Shown: piece after piece, positions 1 through 8,416 of the stretch | How positions within the stretch are numbered: position 1 is the first letter of the stretch | How the letters are laid out: each line of letters begins with the position of its first letter | NCBI GenBank assembly: GCA_001304995.1 | Contig: BBZU01000002.1 | Location: 1 to 64,000, forward strand | Direction: 5' to 3' | Length of the DNA: 64,000 bases | Origin: Clostridia bacterium UC5.1-1D10 | GTDB lineage: Bacteria > Bacillota > Clostridia > Lachnospirales > Anaerotignaceae | Translations under genes and position numbers: made by a program | Notes under the pieces: generated by a model | Database searches by the model: none | The model's input: only the letters and a program-made list of their open reading frames with translations | Told to the model about the DNA's origin: nothing

Positions 1-113
1 ATAAAAGTTTTATCTGGTATGTTTTCTTATGAGGATTGCCGTCGCAATTCCCCTTAAGAAATCAGGAAAAAGAAAAACAATGTTTTCTTAAGGGGAATCT
101 GCTTTTGTGTTTT
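1..113 (+). repeat. Dispersed two-stem repeat, copy R1 (cut by window start)
   Basis: This is the right-hand two thirds of the ~180-bp repeat seen whole at 34078, 34801 and 48420. It has the TGTTTTCTTATGAGG arm, the GCCGTCGCAATT linker and a stem of TTCCCCTTAAGAA pairing with TTTTCTTAAGGGGAA. The left, terminator-like stem lies outside the window. It sits just past the 3' end of the DUF1294 gene. Confidence 0.8.
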
Positions 114-419
114 CATGCTGTAAAGGCAAAGGTAGTCATCAGCAGCCAGCACAGGAAAATGTGCATGGCAGCTGTTAAGCCATAAGCTACATAAAAAGAA
201 ATATGTTTTGTTTTGTGGTGTTGGGTGAACATGCCAACAAAGCCCCCGATACTGCCGCCTAAAATCGCCATCAGGAACAATGTTTTTTCAGGCACCCGCC
301 GTCTGCCGCGAATGGCACGTTTTTTTATCCAGGGCCATGGCACAGAACAGCACGATATTGATGATGAGGTAATACCCTGTGATGATCCAGAAGGGTACAG
401 GATGAAAGGTGAACTGCAT
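113..419 (-). pseudogene. DUF1294 family small membrane protein, frameshifted
   Basis: The start ATG at 419 lies 1 nt past the stop of the mgsA-like gene, so this is the last gene of the mre/min operon. The N-terminal part reads MQFTFHPVPFWIITGYY and then a membrane segment ending in ALDKK. The family continuation, RAIRGRRRVPEKTLFL and GGSIGGFVGM, is in the next frame. The switch falls at a run of seven T on the plus strand (320-326); six would keep the frame and give a protein of about 101 residues. DUF1294 proteins are short membrane proteins of unknown function with this DKrrA...RvpE signature. The break may be a sequencing indel or a real mutation. Confidence 0.75.
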
Positions 420-420
420 G

Positions 421-813
421 TTATCTCACCACATTTCTCCAGTCCAGATCGCCTCTGTCCAGCGCCAGCAGCAGCACTTCCGCTGTTGCCAGATTGGTAG
501 CAGCGGGAATGTTGTGGGTGTCGCACAGGCGGAACAGGTTGCTGTATTCTTCATAAGACTGGTGAGAAGCAGGGTCACGCAGGAAGATCATCATATCCAA
601 ATCGTTGTTGATGATCTGCGCACCAAGCTGTTCGGAGCCCCCCAGCTGCCCAGCCAGATATTTATGCACATTCAAATTTGCAGCTTCCCCAACCAGACGG
701 CCTGTGGTAGCTGTTGCGTAAAGCTCGTGCTTGCACAGGATATGGCGGTAAGCGATGCAAAGGTTTTCCATTAGTTTTTTCTTATTGTCGTCCGCAATCA
801 ATGCGATATTCAT
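421..813 (-). CDS. mgsA: Methylglyoxal synthase-like protein with altered active site
   Basis: The protein has 130 residues and the ATG overlaps the rodA stop by ATGA, so the two are translationally coupled. The fold signature of MgsA is clear: IALIADDNKKK at the N-terminus, LYATATTGRLV, GGSEQLGAQI, MMIFLRDP and NIPAATNLATAE. MgsA turns dihydroxyacetone phosphate into methylglyoxal and phosphate in the cytosol. The known catalytic positions differ here. The family AHD is ADD, the GGDQQ aspartate is serine (GGSEQ), and the QPHEPD histidine aligns with tyrosine (QSYEEY). The family is certain by similarity. Normal enzyme activity is doubtful, and a ligand-sensing or shape-related role next to rodA is only a guess. 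Confidence 0.8.
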   Translation of the reverse strand: MNIALIADDNKKKLMENLCIAYRHILCKHELYATATTGRLVGEAANLNVHKYLAGQLGGSEQLGAQIINNDLDMMIFLRDPASHQSYEEYSNLFRLCDTHNIPAATNLATAEVLLLALDRGDLDWRNVVR

Positions 814-1958
814 AATAAACCCCCCTCGAATAATGATCTGGTTTCTTTTTTTCGAATATTCAGTACCAGTCCAAGTGCCACCATGTTTGTCCACATGGAG
901 CTGCCCCCGTAGCTGACAAAGGGCAGGGACATGCCGGTATTGGGCACGATGCCCGTCGCAACGCCGACGTTAACGAAGGTCTGGAAGGCAAACATGCCTG
1001 CCACACCCACTACAATGAGCTGGCTGAATGTATCTCTCGTAGATAATGCTATAATGATACAACGAAATACCACAAAGAGCAATAGCCCTAATGTAAATAT
1101 ACAACCCAAAAATCCAAATTCCTCCCCAATTACAGAAAAAATAAAATCATTATGGGGTTCCGGCAGATAACTGAGCTGGTTCAAAGTGCCTTGGAACAGC
1201 CCTTTGCCTGTGAGCTGACCGGAGCCGATGGCATTGATGGATTTTTCTGTCTGGTAATAGAGGTCAGGGTTCGCTGTGGGGTCTACAAAGGACAGGATAC
1301 GGTTGAACTGGTGAGGTTCAAAGATCTTGTCCATAATCAGGGGATTTTCCCGGCTGACGTCGAACAGAATAAAAGCGATGAGCGGTACAGCCACAATGGC
1401 TACATTCCGCACCCAGATGATGTCGATGCCTGCCACGAACACCAGAATGCAGAAGATGGCCACCAGTACCAGACTGGCGGAAAGGGCAGGCTGCTTCAGT
1501 ACCAGCAGGATGGGGATGCCGCTGATGACGCACAGCTTCAGGAAGAAATCCAGCCGTGTCATTTTTGACTGATGCAGGGAAATGAACTTGGCTAAGAAGA
1601 AAATCATCATCACTTTGGCAAACTCCGACGGCTGGATGGTCAAAGGCCCAATGGCGATCCAACGTGTCGCGCCTTTGGATTCGTTCCCCAGTACAAATAC
1701 CGCCAACAGCAGTACAATGTTGATGAAATAAATGGGGATATAGTATTGTGAAAAATATTCGTAGTCTACATTGGCAGCCACCACCATCAGTCCAAGACCG
1801 ATGACGAAAAAGACGATCTGCTTATAGACTTCGGAAGTTCCTTCTCCCAGATTGAAGTGCAGGGCGCTGGCGATGCAGATGATGCCGAAAACGGCAAGGA
1901 TGCATACGGCGCCGATGAGATACCAATCCAGGTTTTGGAGCCATTTTTTGCTTTGCAT
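810..1958 (-). CDS. rodA: RodA, SEDS-family peptidoglycan glycosyltransferase
   Basis: The protein has 382 residues and about ten hydrophobic membrane segments, the usual SEDS architecture. It polymerises lipid II into glycan strands for side-wall growth, working with the class B penicillin-binding protein encoded upstream. Visible family features include the TIQPSEFAKV segment, PEPHNDFIFSVIGEEFG and the VGVATGIVPNTGMSLPFVSYGGSS block. The ATG at 1958 has GGAGG six bases upstream. It follows minE after 97 bp and overlaps the next gene by 4 bp. FtsW is the division paralogue; the mre/PBP2/min context favours RodA. Confidence 0.93.
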   Translation of the reverse strand: MQSKKWLQNLDWYLIGAVCILAVFGIICIASALHFNLGEGTSEVYKQIVFFVIGLGLMVVAANVDYEYFSQYYIPIYFINIVLLLAVFVLGNESKGATRWIAIGPLTIQPSEFAKVMMIFFLAKFISLHQSKMTRLDFFLKLCVISGIPILLVLKQPALSASLVLVAIFCILVFVAGIDIIWVRNVAIVAVPLIAFILFDVSRENPLIMDKIFEPHQFNRILSFVDPTANPDLYYQTEKSINAIGSGQLTGKGLFQGTLNQLSYLPEPHNDFIFSVIGEEFGFLGCIFTLGLLLFVVFRCIIIALSTRDTFSQLIVVGVAGMFAFQTFVNVGVATGIVPNTGMSLPFVSYGGSSMWTNMVALGLVLNIRKKETRSLFEGGLL

Positions 1959-1990
1959 AGGCTACCTCCAGAGGTTGGTTTTATAATACA

Positions 1991-2042
1991 GCAAAGCCGG
2001 TTGAAGCATGAGTCTGGCTCAGGTTCCCCGGCTTTGTTTTTT
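1991..2042 (+). terminator. Plus-oriented hairpin with T-run in the minE-rodA gap
   Basis: CAAAGCCGG pairs with CCGGCTTTG, with an inner TGAGTCTGGCTCA stem, followed by six T on the plus strand. The surrounding genes are read from the minus strand. As a terminator it therefore faces the wrong way for the operon and would act on antisense transcripts. On the minus strand it is a stable hairpin between minE and rodA without a T-run. Confidence 0.45.
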
Positions 2043-2055
2043 GTGTTTGTTTCAA

Positions 2056-2343
2056 TTAGTCCTGGTTGACTTTGCGCATGCTCTTAATGGGAATATTGGC
2101 ATACAGTACAGGAACGGTACCGTTCTTGTCATCAGATTCGGTCTGGGTGATCTGGATATCCAGTTCTTCATCGTCGATTTCCATATAGTTGGAGATAACT
2201 TTGATGATGTCTGTTTTGAGCATTTCCAGTACCTGAGAGGAGCAGTTGACGCGGTCGTGTACCAGCACCAGTTTCAGTCTGTCTTTTGCCACACTGCCAG
2301 AAGGCGGTGCGGATTTTTTCTTAAAAAAGCTAAAGAAATCCAT
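2056..2343 (-). CDS. minE: MinE, cell division topological specificity factor
   Basis: The protein has about 95 residues, starting MDFFSFFKKKSAPPSG. It has the membrane-targeting N-terminal amphipathic segment, the MinD-contact region (AKDRLKLVLVHDRVNCSS) and the C-terminal topology domain. MinE stimulates the MinD ATPase and sets the Min oscillation that keeps the division ring at midcell. The ATG at 2343 is chosen because GGAAAGGAGTG lies just upstream; an in-frame TTG at 2361 would include that ribosome site. It follows minD by 27 bp. Confidence 0.95.
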   Translation of the reverse strand: MDFFSFFKKKSAPPSGSVAKDRLKLVLVHDRVNCSSQVLEMLKTDIIKVISNYMEIDDEELDIQITQTESDDKNGTVPVLYANIPIKSMRKVNQD

Positions 2344-2370
2344 CGTGACACTCCTTTCCAAACCTGGGGA

Positions 2371-3168
2371 TTAACGGCGGAACAGCTTTTTCAGCTTGTC
2401 CATAAATGTTTCCGGTTCTTCCTCGAAGGTCATCAGAGGTACATCTTCACCCATGATGCGGCGTACGATGTTGCGGTAAGCCTGTCCTGCGCGGGATTCT
2501 TCGCTGCTGACAGCAGGTTCCCCTTTGTTGGTTGCGATAACGATGGTTTCGTCATCGGGAACCACGCCCAGAATATCAACGGCAAGGATCTCTGTTACGT
2601 CTTCAATGTTCATCATTTCGCCGCGTTTTACCAGGTCAATACGCAGACGGTTCACGATGAGGGTAGGATTGTTCAGACCGTTTGCTTCCAACAGGCCGAT
2701 GATACGGTCTGCGTCACGAACAGCGGATACTTCCGGTGTGGTGACTACAACAGCACGGTCAGCGCCGGCAATAGCGTTTTTGAACCCCTGTTCGATGCCG
2801 GCAGGGCAGTCGATGAGGATATAGTCAAATCCTTCTTCTTTCAGGTTTTCACACAGTTTCTGCATCTGTTCGGGAGAAACCGCGTCTTTGTCCCGTGTCT
2901 GCGCCGCGGGCAGCAGGAACAGACCTTCATAACGTTTATCTTTGATGAGCGCCTGTTTCAGACGGCAGTTGCCTTCTACCACATCTACCAGATCGTATAC
3001 AATGCGGTTTTCCAGCCCCATGACAACGTCCAGATTACGCAGACCGATATCTGCGTCTACCAAAGCGACCTTTTTGCCCTGAATGGCAAGACCGCAGCCA
3101 AGGTTTGCACTGGTGGTGGTTTTCCCAACGCCGCCTTTGCCGCTGGTGATTACAATTACTTCACTCAT
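2371..3168 (-). CDS. minD: MinD, septum-site determining ATPase
   Basis: The protein has 265 residues and belongs to the ParA/MinD deviant Walker ATPases. The deviant Walker A GKGGVGKTT is at residues 10-18, DADIGLRNLD follows at about 39-48, and the Walker B region is YILIDCPAG. The C-terminal amphipathic helix (FMDKLKKLFRR) is the membrane anchor. MinD binds the membrane as an ATP dimer, recruits MinC to block FtsZ assembly at the poles, and is released by MinE. It has full family length and sits between minC and minE in the same operon. Confidence 0.97.
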   Translation of the reverse strand: MSEVIVITSGKGGVGKTTTSANLGCGLAIQGKKVALVDADIGLRNLDVVMGLENRIVYDLVDVVEGNCRLKQALIKDKRYEGLFLLPAAQTRDKDAVSPEQMQKLCENLKEEGFDYILIDCPAGIEQGFKNAIAGADRAVVVTTPEVSAVRDADRIIGLLEANGLNNPTLIVNRLRIDLVKRGEMMNIEDVTEILAVDILGVVPDDETIVIATNKGEPAVSSEESRAGQAYRNIVRRIMGEDVPLMTFEEEPETFMDKLKKLFRR

Positions 3169-3199
3169 GGATCATATCCCCCTAGTTTTTTACTTAAAT

Positions 3200-3265
3200 C
3201 GAATATCGTTCCTGTCTGAGCGACAGGAACAGGCAAAAGAGCCTAAGATCTCTTTGCCTAAGCGA
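3200..3265 (-). promoter_or_regulatory. Two hairpins in the minC-minD gap
   Basis: The 182-bp gap between minC and minD is long for this tightly packed operon. It holds a perfect hairpin, GTTCCTGTC/GACAGGAAC at 3209-3231, and a second imperfect palindrome, AGGCAAA...TTTGCCT at 3233-3262. Upstream (3290-3350) is AT-rich and could hold a minDE promoter, but no convincing pair of boxes was found. Attenuation or RNA processing is inference. Confidence 0.4.
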
Positions 3266-3350
3266 AAATATCATATATATCTGTATTTTAACAAATATAT
3301 CCTGAATTTGCACGAAAATTTTTTAGCAAAAAGCAATTTGTTTTCCCAAA

Positions 3351-3983
3351 TTACGACAAAGCCATGACGAAAATCTGACCGTCTTTGACGAAAGCGTATT
3401 CGGGCGGCTTCGGGCCGTGTTTGTTTTCTTCAGGAAAACGTGTGATGATGTCCGCAATGCGCAGCTGTACCGGCGCCATGTAAACAGCGGTGACAAAAGC
3501 GTCTGTCATGCCCTTGCAGCCGGCATGTGCCATGCCTTTGAGCTGACCCAGGATGATGATGTTGCCTGTTGCCTTGATTTCCGCACCGGGATTCACATCG
3601 CCCACAACTACAACGCTGCCGTCGAATTCGATCTTCTGACCGTTGCGCAGAGAGCCTCTGTGGAATTTGGTCAGGTTGAATGCGCGGATGTCTTTTTCCA
3701 GCAGTTCAGAGATCTGCTTCAGTTCGTTGTTTTCTGTTTTGACGAATGTGATGCGCATGGTGGTGCGTTCTGCAATGATCTGAAGCAGTTTTTCTTCTTC
3801 CTCCTCGGTGAAGCTTCTGCCTTTGAACGCCAGTGATGTTTTCACATTATCGAAGAATTTCCCTGCTTCTTCTACTTTCTGTTCCAATTGTGTGCAAAGT
3901 TCCTCAAAAGGAACGTCCGGCTGAAACAGTACCGTTACGCCGTCCTTGGTTCCTTTGAAGATGACATAGTTTTCCTGATTCAT
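3351..3983 (-). CDS. minC: MinC, septum-site determining protein
   Basis: The protein has 210 residues. The N-terminal FtsZ-inhibiting domain is followed by the glycine-rich beta-helix MinC_C domain (SLRNGQKIEFDGSVVVVG, GAEIKATGNIIILGQLKG, AHAGCKG), which binds MinD. It blocks FtsZ ring assembly away from midcell. The ATG at 3983 has GGAGGGGAAC upstream and lies 19 bp after the PBP2 stop, so it is cotranscribed with the elongasome genes. Confidence 0.94.
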   Translation of the reverse strand: MNQENYVIFKGTKDGVTVLFQPDVPFEELCTQLEQKVEEAGKFFDNVKTSLAFKGRSFTEEEEEKLLQIIAERTTMRITFVKTENNELKQISELLEKDIRAFNLTKFHRGSLRNGQKIEFDGSVVVVGDVNPGAEIKATGNIIILGQLKGMAHAGCKGMTDAFVTAVYMAPVQLRIADIITRFPEENKHGPKPPEYAFVKDGQIFVMALS

Positions 3984-4002
3984 AGTTCCCCTCCTGAAAA
4001 TA

Positions 4003-6843
4003 TTACTGATCCAATACGGTTTCCATATTGGTGTTTGTTGGTGTGTAGTCCAGTCCCAGATATTCCGTGATGATGGCGGATGCTACCTTTGGCGCGGGAG
4101 AACCGTAGTTCTCGGCAAAGGGGATCATGACGGTGATGGCGATCTGAGGGTCTTCGTAAGGTGCGAAGCAGACCAGCCAGGTATGGGAGCTGCGGGACAG
4201 GTCTTCCTGAGCGGTACCTGTCTTTGCTGCCACAGTGACGGGCAGGTCTTTGAAGGCGGTACGCATGGTACCTTTGGAGCCGTTGGCAACCAGATACATC
4301 CCTTCGTAAACGGCTGCCAGATTTTCTTCCTTCAGATCCATCTGGTTTTCGATGACTTCGTCTTTTTCTTCGTGTATGGTGCCGTCAGGATTGACCACTT
4401 TGTCCACCAGATGATACTGGTACAATGTGCCGCCGTTTGCCAGTGTGGCGATGTAGCGGTTCATCTGCGCCGGTGTGTAGCTGTTGATGGACTGGCCGAT
4501 GAAGGCACGGATGGTATCCCCGTCTGTCCAGCGCGTCTGGCTGCTGGTAGCGTCGGGGTTGTATGTTTTGATGGTACGTTCCTTGTAGTAAGGAGATGCC
4601 ATGGTAGGGCCGTATTCTTCCAGTTCAATGCCGGTGACAGAGTTCAGACCGAAGCCTGCCATATATTCGTTCAGTGTGGCAATGGACTGTTCTGTGGTGC
4701 CGTTATCCGCGTTGCCCATGCGGTAACCCAGTTCATAGAAGAAGTAGTTACAGGATACTTCCAGCGCATGAGAAACGTTGACAGCACCGTGGGTACCGCC
4801 ATTGTTGCTGTAAATCCAGCAGCGGGCGTAAGGAGTACCGGCGTCTTTGAATATCCCTTTGTCTGCAATGACAGTGGAAGGGGTGATGGTGCCGGTTTCC
4901 AGACCTGCAATGGCGGAAATCATTTTGAATGTGGAACCGGGCGCTTTTTTCTGTTTCAGCGGACGGTTAACCAAAGGTGTGTTGGTATCTTCCAGCAGCT
5001 GGTTATAGTAGCTGTTGTTGAATGTGTTGACCAGCTGGTTGTTGTCGTAAGACGGGTAAGTTACCAGCGCCAGCACCTGACCGCTGTCTACTTCGGAAAC
5101 CACCACAGACCCGGTAGAGGGGTCAAGGGCTGTATCAGCGGGGCTCATTTCGCCGCTTTCCAACTTACGGATGACGAAAGAGGAAGGCGCCAGAGAGCCG
5201 TTTTTCACAGCTTCGATTTCTTCCGGTGTGGCAGGAACTCTTTCCTGCTCGATCATGCACAGCAGCAGTTCCTGTGCGGAAACATTGCCGTTTGTCAGAC
5301 CGTCTGTCAGGAAGGTCTGGAGGATTTCCACTGCGTTTTCCGCATCCACTGAGAAATCAGGGACGGTAGCTTTGCAGCGGTCTACCAGTGTTTTCTGTAC
5401 GGTTCCTTCCTGTGCGGAAAGCATCAGGGCAGAAGAAATATGGTTGGCATTGACCATGGTGGAGAAAAGCTCCGTGGTGGAAATGCCGTATTTTCCGCCG
5501 GAAGTAAGGCGGTTAAGCAGTACATCCCGCAAAGCGTTTTCCAATGCGGTGTAGGCAATGGATTGCAGTTCGCTGTCAATGGTCAGGTAAACGTCCTTGC
5601 CGGGGATGGGATCTGTGGAGCTGATGACGCTCATACGACGGCCTTCTTTGTCGACTTCGATGGTGATTTTGCCGTCGGTGCCGTTCAGATCCTGTTCATA
5701 AAGTTTTTCGATACCAGCCTGACCGACAATGTCTGTGGAGCTATAAACAGGATTGCCTTCTGCGTCGACAATATCCTGATACAAAGCAATGTCAGACTCG
5801 GTCATCTGGCGGATATAGCCAATGATCTGTGAAAAATGTTCCCCGTTGGGATATTCTCTCAGGGAAACGGTGCTGATGACCACATTGGGGAAAACATCCT
5901 GATTTTCTTCTACATAAGCCAGTGTTTTGTCACTGATTTCCGTGGCGATGGTTACAGACTGATATTTCTGATACCGCACTTCGTAAAGGGAATTACGGAT
6001 GCCAACGGCTTTTCTCACCAGGTCGTCGGGCAGGTATTCGGGGAAGCCGAAGAAGTCCCGCAGATAATCCAGTGTTTCCAGTGAATCATAGGAAAGCTGT
6101 TCGTCTTCCATGAGGAAGGAAAGCTTCCAGTTTTCTTCTTTGGTTTTGCTGCCGCCGAACTGGAAGGAATAAGGATATTCCGTATCCAGAGGAATGCTGT
6201 CAATGATGGTTTCGCCGAATTCCGTCAGTTTCTGCGCCAGTGTCAGACACATGAGGCTCTTGTCGGAAAGAGTCAGGTCATAGTAGACATACATGCGTTT
6301 TTGCGCTGTGTTGTAGTCTTCGGGCGCCTCATATTTTTCGTAGAGATAATTCAGACATTCGTCAGCGGTATAATCCATTTGTTTCCGATCCAGACCGATT
6401 TCTGTTTTCCATTTTTCCTCAGCCTGTTCCCGTTCTTTTTCATCCCCTTCAAAGGTGAATGCAGCGGGGGAAGATTTGGAAATGGGCAGGGCGTCATTTG
6501 CCTCTGTGCCGGAAGCGAACAGGGTATCCAGCAGATCCCGAATCAGGTCTGCACGATAAGCCGTCAGATCTGGTGTGACGCTGTCGTCAATCTGTACGGA
6601 ATAAGCCGCTTTGTTTTCCGCCAGTGGTCTGCCGTAGCGGTCATAGATGTTGCCGCGAGGTGCGGGCACATTGACCTCCTTGGATACGCTGGTGAGCAGT
6701 GACTCATTGTATTCCTTCCCGTTGACGATCTGCAAAAGAAACAGACGGATGAGCAATATGAAAAAAAGCAGACAAATCCCGCACAATACGACAAATATTC
6801 TGCTTTTGCATAAATCTAAAAAATGTTCCCAATATTTACGCAT
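4003..6843 (-). CDS. mrdA: Penicillin-binding protein 2, peptidoglycan D,D-transpeptidase
   Basis: The protein has 946 residues. A single N-terminal membrane anchor (IFVVLCGICLLFFILLIRLFLL) is followed by the PBP dimerisation domain (PRGNIYDRYGRPLAENK) and the transpeptidase domain. The active-site motifs are visible: SxxK as STFK in KAPGSTFKM, SxN as SCN, and KTG as AAKTGTAQ. It crosslinks peptides in new side-wall peptidoglycan with RodA as polymerase partner. It is longer than the enterobacterial enzyme (about 630 residues) because of extra sequence between the anchor and catalytic domains, as is common in Clostridia. The ATG at 6843 is preferred: AAGGAGG lies six bases upstream, while the ATG at 6858 overlaps that site. 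Confidence 0.95.
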   Translation of the reverse strand: MRKYWEHFLDLCKSRIFVVLCGICLLFFILLIRLFLLQIVNGKEYNESLLTSVSKEVNVPAPRGNIYDRYGRPLAENKAAYSVQIDDSVTPDLTAYRADLIRDLLDTLFASGTEANDALPISKSSPAAFTFEGDEKEREQAEEKWKTEIGLDRKQMDYTADECLNYLYEKYEAPEDYNTAQKRMYVYYDLTLSDKSLMCLTLAQKLTEFGETIIDSIPLDTEYPYSFQFGGSKTKEENWKLSFLMEDEQLSYDSLETLDYLRDFFGFPEYLPDDLVRKAVGIRNSLYEVRYQKYQSVTIATEISDKTLAYVEENQDVFPNVVISTVSLREYPNGEHFSQIIGYIRQMTESDIALYQDIVDAEGNPVYSSTDIVGQAGIEKLYEQDLNGTDGKITIEVDKEGRRMSVISSTDPIPGKDVYLTIDSELQSIAYTALENALRDVLLNRLTSGGKYGISTTELFSTMVNANHISSALMLSAQEGTVQKTLVDRCKATVPDFSVDAENAVEILQTFLTDGLTNGNVSAQELLLCMIEQERVPATPEEIEAVKNGSLAPSSFVIRKLESGEMSPADTALDPSTGSVVVSEVDSGQVLALVTYPSYDNNQLVNTFNNSYYNQLLEDTNTPLVNRPLKQKKAPGSTFKMISAIAGLETGTITPSTVIADKGIFKDAGTPYARCWIYSNNGGTHGAVNVSHALEVSCNYFFYELGYRMGNADNGTTEQSIATLNEYMAGFGLNSVTGIELEEYGPTMASPYYKERTIKTYNPDATSSQTRWTDGDTIRAFIGQSINSYTPAQMNRYIATLANGGTLYQYHLVDKVVNPDGTIHEEKDEVIENQMDLKEENLAAVYEGMYLVANGSKGTMRTAFKDLPVTVAAKTGTAQEDLSRSSHTWLVCFAPYEDPQIAITVMIPFAENYGSPAPKVASAIITEYLGLDYTPTNTNMETVLDQ

Positions 6844-6873
6844 AGGAACCTCCTTCATGGCAGGCAGGTTTTG

Positions 6874-7386
6874 TTAAAACAGCCGATACTTGTATTTTTC
6901 CTTTAACTCCAGCCATTCGTTGATGCCAAAGAGCAGACGGTAAATGGGAATGGTGACAACCGCTGTGTAAACGGCTTCCGGCAGTGCCAGACGCACCAGA
7001 AAATACAGCACCGTGGTATTTCCCTGGAGGAAAAAACCGGTGATGAAAATAATGCTTTCATATACGATGGCTGCCAGTGAACAAATGATGATGGGCAGCA
7101 GATAATTTTCACGGTAGAAATCCTTTTGGCTCCGTCCGATCAAAAGACCGGCAAGGAGGAACAGCAAAGTGTAGTACCCAAAGGATGTACCGAAGAAAAT
7201 ATCAATGGGCAGACCGCTGAAAAAGCCCACAATGGCGCCTTCCGTGCTGCCCCGGAGCAGAGCATAGGAAACCACGATGATCAGCGCCGTATTAGGCAGA
7301 ATGCCCCCAATGGAAATATACGGGAGCAATGTGGTCTGCAGTATGAAGTTGACGAAAATAAGAATACCTGTCAATAAAATTCTCAA
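6874..7386 (-). CDS. mreD: MreD, rod shape-determining membrane protein
   Basis: The protein has 170 residues with five to six hydrophobic segments and the family pattern LPYISIGGILPNTALIIVVSYALLRG followed by GFFSGLPIDIFFG. It is the membrane partner of MreC in the elongasome. The start is a TTG at 7386 that overlaps the mreC stop (TTGA), so translation is coupled. It is followed by PBP2 after 30 bp. Confidence 0.92.
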   Translation of the reverse strand: MRILLTGILIFVNFILQTTLLPYISIGGILPNTALIIVVSYALLRGSTEGAIVGFFSGLPIDIFFGTSFGYYTLLFLLAGLLIGRSQKDFYRENYLLPIIICSLAAIVYESIIFITGFFLQGNTTVLYFLVRLALPEAVYTAVVTIPIYRLLFGINEWLELKEKYKYRLF

Positions 7387-8384
7387 TTTGTGTCGGCCTC
7401 CAAATTGCTGTTTGTCTGTGTTTCTTCATCCGGTGTATCGCCGGAGGGAGTGGTTTGGGTTTCGTCCGTTTCGGTGAGGGGGTCTTCTTCTGTTTCCGGC
7501 TGAGTTGCAGGAATATCTGTGGGAACAGACAGGTCACCGGGAGAAACGGTACGAGTATTTGTTTTGTCAATGACCAGCAGGGTATCCAGATGTTTCAGGT
7601 CTACTGCCGGTTCGATGATGGCATAACGAGTCAGACCGTTGGTGTCGTTTTTGATTTCTTTCACACGGCCGATGGTCAGTCCCGGCGGATAAACATCACT
7701 CAGATGGGAAGTGACGATTTCATCTCCTACGGCGATTTCCGCTTCTGCGTCGATATATTCCATTTTACACAGGCCGTTGTTCATGAGAGTGTAATCGCCT
7801 TTCACAACGCCTAAGTCCCCTGTACGGGCGCTCATGGCAGGCACAGAGCTGCGGCTGTCCAGAATGGACTGGCCTTTGGCGTAAGTAGCGCCGCTTTCGA
7901 TGATCTTGCCCACCAGACCTTCCGGCGCAGCCAGTACCATGTTGGCTTCCACGCCGTCGGAAGTGCCTTTGTCTACGGTGAATACGTCATACCAGCTGCC
8001 GGGGTTCTTGGCAATGATGGTAGTGCCGAAGGTGTTGTATTCGGGATATTTCTGAGCGATCTTCAGCAGTGCGGAAAGTTTTGCGTTTTCCGCTTCATAC
8101 AGGGAAAGACGGGTGTTATCAGACTGAAGAGATGCCACCTGTTCCCGCAGGGCTTCGTTTTCTGCCAGAATTTCTTCCTGCTCCCGGCGTTCTGAGGTGG
8201 TGTTTTCCACCCATCTGCCGATGCCGGAAGTAATATCCTGGAAGGGCGTCACAACAAAGCCGAGGGCACTTTCAAATATGGTGGCATTCAGCTTTTTTCC
8301 GCTTGTCACCAGCGCCAATACTGTCAGAAGCAGTATGGCACCAGTGAATATGAACTTTTTGTATTTTTCAAAAAAGGAAAACAA
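7383..8384 (-). CDS. mreC: MreC, rod shape-determining scaffold protein
   Basis: The protein has 333 residues. An N-terminal membrane helix (FIFTGAILLLTVLALVTSG) is followed by a coiled coil (about 65-105, rich in E and L) and the beta-rich periplasm-side domain (NPGSWYDVFTVDKGTSDGV, LDSRSSVPAMSARTGDLGVV). The acidic, Thr-rich tail of about 50 residues is typical of Clostridia. MreC links MreB filaments to PBP2/RodA. The start is a TTG at 8384 with GGAG eight bases upstream; no better ATG is available. Confidence 0.92.
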   Translation of the reverse strand: MFSFFEKYKKFIFTGAILLLTVLALVTSGKKLNATIFESALGFVVTPFQDITSGIGRWVENTTSERREQEEILAENEALREQVASLQSDNTRLSLYEAENAKLSALLKIAQKYPEYNTFGTTIIAKNPGSWYDVFTVDKGTSDGVEANMVLAAPEGLVGKIIESGATYAKGQSILDSRSSVPAMSARTGDLGVVKGDYTLMNNGLCKMEYIDAEAEIAVGDEIVTSHLSDVYPPGLTIGRVKEIKNDTNGLTRYAIIEPAVDLKHLDTLLVIDKTNTRTVSPGDLSVPTDIPATQPETEEDPLTETDETQTTPSGDTPDEETQTNSNLEADTN

Positions 8385-8416
8385 TTGAAACGCTCCTTCA
8401 CGATGATTTCAGATTC

